From: Mnemiopsis leidyi
Lineage: Eukaryota; Ctenophora; Tentaculata; Lobata; Bolinopsidae
Assembly (NCBI GenBank): GCA_000226015.1
Contig: JH153945.1
Coordinates: 95,791 to 122,291 of the forward strand
Direction: 5' to 3'
Length of the DNA: 26,501 nt
Shown: positions 12,301 through 24,300 of the stretch, one piece after another
Position numbering within the stretch: position 1 is the first letter of the stretch
Layout of the letters: each line of letters begins with the position of its first letter
Notes under the pieces: model-generated
Seen by the model: only the letters and a program-made list of their open reading frames with translations
Databases searched by the model: none
What the model was told of the DNA's origin: nothing
Program-made: the position numbers and the translations under genes

Positions 12301-15300
12301 TATTATTCAGTACTGTAGATACAGCTTTGCCAAAAACAAAAGTTTCTGTCGTGGATTTACCTCTCAGCAGCATTATCTAATCCAGTAAATTAAGCTACTA
12401 AAGGACTGGTTACGCCAGCCAGGAAGCAGCGTATTATGTATTTATTATTATGTAAAATTTCACTTTTAAAAAGCAGCCCTGAAAATACTCAAATTAAGAT
12501 TCTTGATTGCAGTCGAAGTTCCTCCTATTATCTTGTAATTTGGGAGGCACATCTCACTGTCACATAAAATTGCTAAGACAAGTTATTTCCGCTTGCTCTG
12601 GTTCCCCTATTTTGTTCAATGCTACTTCCAAATCTCGGAATATTGGTGATACTAATAGTCTTACGATTTATTACTTTTACTATATCTTTAAGTTGAATTA
12701 TGAACTTTGTGTCATTAAAGAATTAGACAATATTTTTATGAATTGATTGTGGCGATAAATAAAAAATTTTTGTGTTTCTCTAAAAAAAAAAAAATTTTTG
12801 TGTTTCTTTACTTATTTCACACTGTGGTGAGTTTCCAAACTTTGTCTGCTTTCTTTTTGTTCCGCGACCGCAATAAGGAGGGGTTATATTGATTATTGAG
12901 AGGTTGTTATTTTCATGTGTAATATAATATATATATTGAGGGGTTTATCAAAATTTAGGGGGTCGTGAAAACTATAGGTGGCATGGTGACGTAATAGCTT
13001 TTGACAGCTGACACGAACCAGCCAGCCAAAGTAGGTATTGAGTGATAATAAGATACGTGGACTCATGTGAATATTATCAAGATTATACTATCACTTTATA
13101 GAGATCCTCCGAGGACACACAAATTTCTGGGCGGACTGCAAATCATTAACATATTAACTTTGTTTTACAGCTAAAACTGGTACGCTAGATGGGGGGTGTA
13201 GTGGAGGAGGGCGGACGGAGGATAGAAAGGTCGAGGAAGCTCGAGGATAGGATAATAAGTACATATTAGAAAAGAGGTAGAAGAGGAAAGGGACTAGGAA
13301 GAAGGGAGGGCGGCGGAGGGAAGAAGGAGGAACGAAGACGGAGAAAGGATGGGAGATGAATGAAGGGAGGACGAGGTCCCTGCTAGTAGTGAATGTATCG
13401 TCTCATTAAGAGCAATGAATTTTTAAATAAAGCTTAAAGCATGGGTCTTTGAAAATTTTAAGATCAAAAGACAAGAGTGTCCTGGTTTTTGTTAGTGGAA
13501 CCTGTGGGTTTCAGATTGTTTAAAAGTTGTAGTTTTCTTAAGTAGAGTCAAACAAGGGACACAATTTGTGTCCAGCGGGTTTCTTCACAGAATTAGTGGG
13601 CAAACATTTTGTTTTTTGTAATCAGAAAAAAAAACATCTTAGGCAATCGATAGTTACTTGATAATCCTTCGACTTTCAGAGACGAATCAAATTGTAGTTT
13701 TTGATCGCTGAATTAAAAGGAGTTGGGAAGTAGTAGTTCTCAATTTGAATAAACTTTCAGATATCGAATAAACCTTCAGGTTGTGGTTTAATACTGGTGA
13801 ATGAGGATGGAAGTACGATAATGTCCTCACACCAAGAGGGTCTAGTGCTCTATAACGGAGGTACAGTCTGTGATGATCTTTTCAGTGACAACACAGGTAC
13901 TGCAATATGTAGAGAAATCGGGTTTACAGAACTTGTAAGCTGGAGAAGTGGCGATATCTGGACGTCCAGACAAAACCTCTACTCTATAAAACTTGACGAT
14001 GTTTTTTGCATTAAATCGTTCTGGTCCTCCTGTAGCTACTTAACAAGTCATGACTGCTCTCACAGTGAAGAGGTGTTTCTGTCGTGCAGCTCTAATTGCA
14101 CTGTAGGTCAGTACATCAACTCAGGATCTTGTGTCACGTGCCCGGCTGACAGCTACTCAGCTAGCAGGCGAGCAACTTCCTGTACCCCCTGCCCAAGCAA
14201 TTCTACTTCCAGTCCTGGTTCATCTCGCTGCAATTGTCCTGCATGTAGATACTGGGAGGGGAGTAATTGCGCCGGTTGTAGCTCAGGTACCTATAAATCT
14301 GTAGGTATGGAGTCATGTGTAAGCTGTCCAGTAGGTTCGACGTCTGAGGAAGGGTCAGGTCACTGTTCTTGTCCGGCCGGGAAATATTGGAATGAGGGAA
14401 CGTGTCATCACTGTCCAGGTGGTTCATCAAGTCCAGCAGGAGTCCTACAATGTATGCAATGTCCAGCAGAGTCTAGACCACTCCAAGACGGAGCATCCTG
14501 TAGTTGTCCAGCAGGAAAGATCTGGAACTGGACCAATACCACAAGACTGACAGGTTCTTGCCTTAGCTGCAATAACAGTTCTACAAGTCCTAAAGAACCG
14601 TCGAAGTGCAAAAACTGTTCGTCTTGCGCCCTCTGTCCGTCTGGAACAGGTTCTGAAGCTGGTGCTGAGTTCTGTGTCTGTCCGGCTGGGGACTACTGGA
14701 ACAGAGCTGACTGTCAGACTTGTCCCCCGAACTCGGTAAGTCAAGAAGGAGCACTGGAGTGTGTGGAGTGTCCTGAGGAAACTTCATCTGATGTTACTCG
14801 TACCTCCTGTGTCTGTCTGGAGGGACTCATCTGGGGCTGGGAACAAGACAGCGGGTCTTGTGTTTCACCTCGAGATCTCACCAGCTGGCACAGCAGAAAA
14901 ATATTCGCAATATTAATTCTTGCAGGGCTTTTAGCAATGGCAGTATCAGTGATAGCCCTGGGTATGCTCCTACTCCGTGAGGAGAGGAAAAGAAGAAAGG
15001 AAGTGTCAGCATTCATAACCGCCTACCATACAAAGAAAGGTGAGGTTAACATCATTCCCGACAGAGTTGAGATGGGTGTGGGTGAAGTCGTTAGTAATCA
15101 AGATGTTACAGGATGTAGTACTGACGTTAAGGAAGAAGCGTTTTATGCGGATGCGTTTGAGGAAGAAATCTACGAAACCATGGATGATTAATAACTCCTG
15201 ACTAGTCCACATTTTAAATTAATTTTCATTTTAAAATGCCTTGTGGGCATTACCGTAATGCATAAACGCCTGAAATTGTTGTAATTCGATTAACCTGAGA

Positions 15301-18300
15301 TCTAAAGATAGAGATCTCAGTCTAATAAATAAAAGTGTTCTTAAAAACTTAAAAGCTTTGACCAAATACAATTTTTAACCAACAACAAACCTTATCGTAA
15401 AGTTTCAGAGCAGAAGATAGGAGGAATAATCGATCTACATTTTAGATATCGTTCAAATATGTTATGACGAATTGTTTTTTTTGACAAAACTTGATTTATT
15501 CATTTCGTTATCTTTATATCGAATAAACTTTCATGAGTTGGCCCGAAAAATATTGCGTTTCGCATAATCCTTTAAAGGCATAATAGATTATTTGCAAGAG
15601 TTTTGGTGCCAAATTCGAATTTTGATTTTCCAAATAATTTGATTTACCATGTTTTGATTTTTCAAACTTTGAATTGATAATCGTATTTTTTCATCATAAT
15701 GATTTAAATTTTCGATAATTTCTTTGTTCATTCTTCGGTTGCCGAAAATTGACAGCGCTTGAGTATTAGCTATTAGCTGGTCATCAGATCATATTGGAGT
15801 CGGTGGTGTGGAGGCATCTACCCCGAATTTTTATGCAGGGGATTGGGGGCTATTACTCTATTGGCTTGTCATAAGCTGCTTTAGTTGTGGCGGCAGCTGT
15901 AAGGCACTAAAGTGGCTTAATAAGCCCAAGTCGTTTTTGGATAAAAGTGGACGGATTGGGGCGGGAGGGATATTCTAGGACAACTTGGGACTTAAGATAG
16001 ATCCACCAAGGTGAGTCCCGATAATCCAGAACACCAGCGTCTAGCAGACATCCCCTTCTGGTTAATCAGCTAATTACTAAACAATCTCACCTTCTTGTGC
16101 TTGTTTCCAGGGTAACCAACTAAACAATCTCATCTCTTGCTCTTGTTTCCTGGGTAACCAACTAAACAATCTCACCTTCTTGTGCTTGTTTCCTGGGTAA
16201 CCAATTAAACAATCTCATCTCTTGCTCTTGTTTCCTGGGTAACCAACTAAACAATCTCATCTTTCGCTCTTGTTTCCTGGGTAACCAACTAAACAATCTC
16301 ACCTTCTTGCTTTTGTTTCCAGGGTAACCAATTAAACAATCTCACCTTCTTGCTCTTGCTTCCTGGGTAACCAACTAAACAATCTCACCTTCTTGCTCTT
16401 GCTTCCTGGGTAACCAACTAAACAATCTCACCTTCTTGCTTTTGTTTCCCCGACCTCTTCTTCTTCCTCCACCAATAACAAACGACTGTTGACTGATACT
16501 GGAGTTCATGTCGTCCGAAGTGTTTCGTCTTCTCAGCGTGGCTTGTGCCAGGGGCAGGGTCTGCAATTTCAGATACATATATTAATAGCGTAATACCTAG
16601 GTACAATTTAGAGTTAACAAGATTACACGCCTGAACAACAAGCATGGAAGAATTTCTGACCTGAACAAACTCGTCGAAGACTTTCTCCACAGTAGAGCCG
16701 CAGAAAGTCATGGTCTTGGTGAGAAGGGGCGAAGTGGGTCTAGCAGTCTGATCTCTACTCATTCTTGAGGATAGGTCTTGCGGGAAGTTGTAAGGCCTGA
16801 AAATACTAGAGTGTACATTTAGTTTACTGAAAATAGTACGGAATTAAAGTAGGTAGCTTTTTTATTGCTATCAATTGTCACGTGCTCGGTGCTGGCGTTT
16901 TTCAGATGGCGGCCAGTTAATTAGCGATTTCACAGAATCACGACATGTTGCCATGGAAACTCACTTCTTATCTTTCATCAGGAAATGTGTCCGGTGTATG
17001 TGCTCTGCTTGCAGACTTCTCAGATGTTTGTTACTCTGCTTGTTTATCTCAAAGTACGACTTAAGATCTTTCCACAAGTTATACATTAGTAGTTTCTCCC
17101 CGTTCAGATTCCTGTCAGCCCAGTTACTGAACTTCTCCATCGCTCTGCGGAAGGGGAAGTAAAAAATGTGAAAAAGTATAGGAAAGTAGAAAGCAATTAA
17201 AAAATAATAATGAACGATATAAACTTGTTAGTAAAGTTGAGGCTCACGTAAATATGTTAATATAATAAAAATATGCCAGATATTTTATCAAAAAGGCGCC
17301 TTCAACTCCATTAGTTCCACAGAAATTTTGTTGTTCAATTCCTTTAGTCCTTTATGTTCAATGTTAAACGTTAAATTTACTTATGAGTATGAGCAGTTTA
17401 AAAGATATGTCTGACTTCACCACGCTTCGATTTTCCACATCCTTTTATCTTATTACTGTTCAGCGATCAAAATAGTCAAAACTTTATCTCAGTAAGAACT
17501 AGAGGCCACACTTCCAGACTGCAAGGATTGCATTGTTGAGAAAATATGTTGAAGTAGAACAACATTAGCAGGTGGTATTAAACAATTAATTGGAAGGGAT
17601 TGATATCTCAAAGTTCGTTAATCGATTCGGGAACAATGAATCAGAGAATAAGAATCAAACCTTCCAAACTACAGGTGTCTTTGAAGAATCATCACAAAGG
17701 ATCCTTCGAGGGAATCTTGAAGAGTTATATTGTTCTAACGCCCAAATTAAACACTACGTACAACCACCTGTCACCTCACCATTGCACTATATAACAGCCA
17801 CCATAATCATCCAGTCCATCAAACAGCCACACAAGTAGTTCAAGTATGAAGGTGTTCCTGACTATCTTGGCTCTCTTTGCCGTGTCCACGGCTGGACCTG
17901 TTTCCCTCTCTCCCCAGCAAGAGCTCGAGTCGATCGCCGACTTTCTAGCTACAGTTAGAAGGATCTACGAGGAACTTGTACAAAGAGGCTCGGACTTTGT
18001 CTGCAGTGCTAAGCTACAGGAACTACTAGACATACTTGGTCTTCCAGATAAGCTGGATGGCGCTGTAGAGCTTGCTCAAGAATGGCTCTGTGGCGAGAAA
18101 GAAGCCCTCATGGCTAAACCACAACTCCGTGAAGCTGCCCTTCAGGGTTTCTTGGACGAGGTCAAGAGAATCTACGAACTTGCCAAAGCATACGGAAAAG
18201 ACCTTGTCTGCGGATCAAGCCTCCATGAACTTTTGGACCTCTTCGGTGTCGACGACAGACTCGATGAAGCAGTAAAGATGGTCCAAGGATGGCTATGTGG

Positions 18301-21300
18301 AAGCACTGATGTCGTCAAGAGAAACTCTGATGTAGCTCTTGTCCTTGAAGAGTCCTTCCTTGATACTATCAAGAGAATCTTCAGCGAGCTTAAAGCAAAA
18401 GGATCTGAGTTTGTCTGCAGTGCCAAGCTCAATGAGCTTCTTGATCTTCTTGGATTAGATGAGAGACTTGCTCCTGCCGTCGAGTACGTCCAGAAGAAGC
18501 TGTGTCCCGAGGAGTCTGGGGATCTTCTTCAAAGTACCTCTCACGTTGAAGCCCTCGAAGCTTACGCAATCGTCTGGAGTGACATCTGGGAGACCCTCAA
18601 ATCTTGGAGCCACGACAAACTATGCACCACCAAACTACAAGACCTTCTCGACATTCTAGGATTCCCTGATGCCCTAGACGGAGCTGTTGAGATGGCCCAG
18701 AATGCCATATGCGGATTCTTCTCAGTTCAGAAGAGGAATGCTGAGGTTGACTTTGCTTTGGAGGCTTCCTTCATAGAAACCGTCAAAAGGATCTACAGCC
18801 AGCTTAAAGAATATGGATCAGAGTTCGTTTGCGGAGCTAAGATTCACGAGCTTCTTGACATCCTAGGAGTTGATGACAGACTGGACAGTGCTGTGAAGTA
18901 TGTCCAAGACAAGCTGTGCGGAGAATCTGAAGGCAATGCTCTGGTCAAAAGAAGTGCTCACTCTGAGGCTCTTCAGGCTTACGCAATCGTCTGGAGTGAC
19001 ATCTGGGAGACCCTCAAATCTTGGAGCCACGACAAACTATGCACCACCAAACTTCAGGACCTTCTCGACATTCTAGGATTCCCTGATGCCCTAGACGGAG
19101 CTGTTGAGATGGCCCAGAATGCCATATGCGGATTCTTCTCTGTTCAGAAGAGGGAGATTGCGATCAGTGCAGAAAGGAATCTTCAGTCGATTGGAGCATT
19201 CATGAAGACTGTCAAACTGCTTGCACAAAGACTCCTCAAGAACTACGTAAAGAGCATAATCTGCACCTCTAAACTTCAACAACTGATGGATCTCCTAGAG
19301 GTCCCAGATAGTTTTGACGGAGCAGTCGAGATGGCTCAAGACCTCATCTGTGCCAGTGGAATTCTCTCTTCGGCCATGGTGGCAAAGAATACTAGTGCCT
19401 ACGAGGGCTTCATTGACAGCATCATGAATGTTCTTGAGCAGTTCTACGCTCTTGGACAATCCTACGTTTGCGATGCCGGAATTCCTGAACTGCTAGAAAA
19501 GCTCAGCCTTCCTGATACCATGATTTGGGCAGTCGAAATTGCGGTGGATTGGTTCTGCAATTAAAAATGGAGAAGCACAAGCTTACTCGTTCCGAAAAAT
19601 GATCCAGAATTTTATATTTAAACATGTAATGTAATCAATTGTTTCATTTAAACAATTTAGTTTACTCCTGTCTACCTTTAAGTGGAATCCCTGGAATGAC
19701 CAAAACTTCGGAAACCAAAACATATTTTAAGCTGATCGTTAATTGATAAACAGGTAGTCTTCATTTCAAGTTTGAGCTGCTATGAAAGTTGAAATTCGAA
19801 ACACCACATTATTTACTCACGGTCTGTTAGTGAGGGCGTCCTCCAGAACAGGAATGTGCATGTTAGCAAAGTCCTCATCCTCTAGCTCCTCCTCACTCTC
19901 GCTATCAAACACTGTGTGTACCTTCTTCTTCTTCCCTTTCTTGTGTCTGTGTGCTCGGTATCTTCGTCTGTCTCGCCTGCAAGAAGTCAGACGACCTCGT
20001 TCATGATAACAATTATTGGTTTAAAAAAATGTTTTTTTAAATATCTAATGCTGTACATGATTTGATATAAACGACGAGAAGTAACTTATTAACAGGGGGC
20101 AGGGGCGGCAAGATGATAAAAGTTTAACAAAGGAATAATGTTCAAGTTCAAGTCATGAAAAAGTCGATTATAAACAGTTAGGTCTACTCTAAATTTCCCA
20201 ACAAGACATACTGGTTGGTGCGTTGTCCCTGCATCTGTCTTATCCTCGTCTCGGTCAGAGCCTTTATCTGCTCCATTATGTCCGGTCTGGACTCCAGGTA
20301 CAGTTCGTAGTCTTCCTGAATGTACTCCTTCCATGCTCGCTTCAGGAACAGCGTCACATTTCCTGGTGTTGAAGGAGGTTTCTTTTTATCGTGACGCTTA
20401 GGGATGACAATAAATCAGAGACGATTTATCATGACGCTTAGGGATGACAATAAATCGGAGAATGATTTATCATGGCGATGCTCCAAAGAACTTTATCTAT
20501 TTATATATCTTTATATATCTCTGAAGTAAATCTGATCGAACTTCTTGCTCAAGGATGAACCAAACCTTTGGCAGTATCGAAGACAGTGTAAGGTACAAAG
20601 TCCTTGGTGGCAAGGAGAGCGATTCTGATGTCCGAGGTAACGGCGGGTCCAAGCCCTACCGACTGGGGAGCACCTGAAGTATAAGTTATATTTTTAGTTA
20701 AATTCTTATTCATATTTGTAGTTATATTTGTAGTTATATTTGTAGTAGCAAGGAATAAGGAATATATAAGGAGCTGGATTTTCTACCCTCATATTTGGGT
20801 TGTAGGGAGTCCTGCTATTATAACAGGAAATCCGCGTTGATATCGACTAGGGTCGAACGGGTTGAACAAAATTGCTAAAGTTATAAAATTTCACCGATTG
20901 TTAGATTATGTCCGTTATTCAAATCAGGACATGGTAGAAAGACAGGATCTATCACTCTCTCAGAAGCCGAATTTAGATGAAATATTACTGAAGCCGACTG
21001 CTTGTATACCACAGTACAAGACTAACCTGGAGCCATGAAGTTGTGCCAGATTCTCCAACCAGATCTCTTCAGGATACCCCGGTCTGCCTTACGTTCTTCA
21101 CAGACCCTGTACTGGGTTACCTCCTCGCAGAAAGACAAGATATTCATCATCTCTGTGTTACCATGTCTGGGCAAAGTGAGAGTGTCAGCAACAGGCACTA
21201 TAACAACTAGCACTGTTGGTATAGCAACAGTCGCCCTTTGTGAAGCGGTAAGTAAGCAATTAATATGAAATTAACAGTTGTTTAAGAACGCTTTATCAGT

Positions 21301-24300
21301 GCTGGTGAGGAAAAGCGATTCGGAGTGAGGTTAAAACCTTGCGAGCCAGCGTTTGAAAGGACCTCCCGCGTTTTTATCGCTCCGGATTCCAAATATGAAA
21401 TGATCCTTCTTCGAGCTGTAAAAGTTATATTTAAATTTGTTTTTCAAAGTTGTTTTACATACATGCTTGATGCTTGATGAAGCACACGTTAGTACACGTA
21501 CAAAACTATTCTGTAGCAGGTTCATCAGCATGACTAAATACATCTTATCAGCTAGGAAAACTTACAGCGGGATCATACATTTTTTACTGCAGTTGATGCC
21601 TTAAATCATGAAATTTATCAAACATCAGACGTACCACAGACAAAAAAGATAAAACAGACGGTTACCTGACAACAGGAGATAAAACAGACGGTTACCTGAC
21701 AACAGGAAATAAAAAACAGACGGTTACCTGACAACAGGAGATAAAACAGACGGTTACCTGACAACAGGAGATAAAACAGACGGTTACCTGACAACAGGAG
21801 ATAAAACAGACGGTTACCTGACAATTGAAGCAGAGACGTTCCTCAATCTCCCGCTGACGATTCTCTGGTCGTGCTCCTTGAACAATTCTGCCCAATCGAT
21901 CGTGTCGTTTATCTGCAGAAAGAGAGTACAACAATCAAGTTTATCTGCAGAAAGAGAGTACAGCAATCAAGTACGTTTATCTGCAGAAAGAGAGTACAAC
22001 AATCAAGTACAGATTAGTCTATCTCATTCGTCTCTTGTAGCAACTCTTCTCTAGAGGCAGAATAATATTTCCTATCGTCTACTGATTGAACAAGTCACGT
22101 ACCTTTTAAACAACGTCCCTCTTACCTTAATCCCTCTCACATACCGAAGTACTGATCAATGTGTTAAGTAAACACTAGATAAGATAACTCTAAACTCACC
22201 ACAACTATGTACACGTATCATATTGTACTAAAGTCTCAAACCGAATTTTTTACCTCTGAGATTGTCTCCTTAACTGATCACTACGATCTAGATATCTGTA
22301 AACTGTAGACTTACGACTGTGGTGAGGTTGCTGAGTTGGAGCGGATAAGATCTAGATACCAGGACCGAGGGGAGGAAGGGGAGTTTCAGTTGCTCCTCAT
22401 CCAGATCTAGCTTCAACTTTCCGTCTGTCCTGAACGGAGAGATTAAGTTGCTGCTGCAATCATTGTGGGTTTGGTGGTGTTTTTGGGCTGGGTGGTGTAG
22501 AGGTTACACTTACGCTTCCCATGAAGGAGACCGGGGTTCAATCCTCGGATGTGGCAAGTCGACCAGTAACCACACTGTCTGGCACAGCTTCAGCTGGAAA
22601 TGCACACTCCCTGGCTCGTGAGTTTACCCCCCCCCCCCCCACGGCCAGTTTAGTGCCTCGGTACGGAGTAGCTCAGGGTTACAGAGAAGGAGATGACCAC
22701 CTCCCACCTAAGGGAGTGACCTAAATTTGCTGCATTTTTTGCATTTGCAATCATTAAACGGACGTATTTGATAGCTAGCTCAGTTATAGCTTCAATCATT
22801 TAGACGATTTAAGTTCATATCAGCTATTTTCTCAGTTATCGGGCATATGAAATTTGTAAGTTTATGTATGATATTTTAGCCATTTTATTATAGCCTAAGT
22901 CAAATCATTGCTTCAGGTAAACAAACTGAGATTGAATAAATGGAAAAATATGCATGATTCCTTACAGTTGCAATAAACCATACTAAAATCCAGAAGAAAT
23001 AAAGTTGCGAATAAAACAACTGCAGAAATTTTATTCCGCTCATTCATCGCGACATGCATGATTCAATATGAATCATGCTCAGTAATTTCCGACTATACTA
23101 GCAAACTGAAGAATTATACTCTACCGAGAGTCCTAATTATTAATCTCTCTCTAATTAATTAATCTCTCTGCTGCTCTGCAAATTTGCAATTAAAGTAGGT
23201 TTATTTCTGTGCCTCCCGGTATAGAGATCCAGAAATGTAGATTGGGTTCACCTTACGAACTTTCAATTCTGTAACTGGGGGGGGGGTGCGATTACCACAT
23301 TTTTTGACCATGTAGCCAACGTCCGGGTCACGTGGTCAGATCTTTAAATTACTGTGGTCAAATGGCTAAAATCTGACCATGACAAAAATCCAAATATTCC
23401 ATGGTCATGATTTTTGACCATGACCATGGGAAAATTAGTTATGTTGTCATGACAACTTACAATTCTGTAATTTTTAGTTAGGTTTTTACAACTAACCTAC
23501 AATCTTGTAACTTCATCTGGAAGTATCTGGGAAGCCAGTAGAATTGTAATTTTCGGAGAACTTGACTTTTCAACTTTTGTAGCGATGTGAACTCTCTTTT
23601 GAACAGCCGCTCCTGTGAAGATATTTAGTCTGATAAAAAGTACGATTTTCGTAGGGATTTGTCGCATAAGACAGCATTTGTCGAAATTGATTGGCCGTAC
23701 TTGGCTGCATCCCACGCCCCCAAGAAATCTGATGTCCTTGACTTAAAGAAAATATACTGGACCTATCGATATCAATATAATGGATAGTTATTGTTACCAC
23801 GGACAGTCGGTACTCGGTATTTACTTCTTCAGATTAATTGTAAATGAAACATAGACATACTGATTTGGGGACTACAGACCCCTCTTAAATTTGTTGATTT
23901 TTGATAAATGTAATTAATTTGAAGTGTTGAAATAGTTGAAAATACCATCACGTGAGCCTTATCAACGCAGAGATCTCTTAAAATATATGCTGGTCCGCAT
24001 TATGAGTGGTAATATGTATTTTTAAACACGATTGTGACTTGAACGCTTTTATAGCTTGCTTGATAGCAATGTACGATTTGACAAGTACAAACATCGAAAT
24101 GAAGCATGTAGAACTGACTGCAATATATTGCTAACTGGTAAGACTGTATTGATCTACTCTCACACGGAGAAACGATCGGAATAAACGCAGGGCTACTAGA
24201 AGAACATAAGATACAATATACGCAATCAATACGCATCCGGTGCAAGACTCAAGTTTGTTAGAGGAAGGTAATGAAGTAGACTCTCAGGTAGCTAAAAAAC

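Noticed and set aside
12507-12746. 79-codon plus-strand frame
   Set aside because: AT-rich and unrecognised, without an ATG-led gene structure. At most the end of an old retroposed sequence.
16076-16446. CRISPR-like regular array
   Set aside because: The units are contiguous with no unique spacers, and the context is a eukaryotic intron.
17590-17838. 82-codon plus-strand frame upstream of the repeat-protein gene
   Set aside because: It spans the TATA box and leader of that gene and has no splice link to it.
22465-22560. tRNA gene
   Set aside because: The A and B boxes are real, but the sequence is the head of a SINE with body, tail and target-site duplication, and does not fold as a full tRNA.
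23570-23800. Minus-strand stretch with YATNPYENRTF, a little like cytochrome bc1 subunit 8 (YSLSPYEQRAF)
   Set aside because: The similarity covers about 11 residues only, and no signals of a gene surround it.
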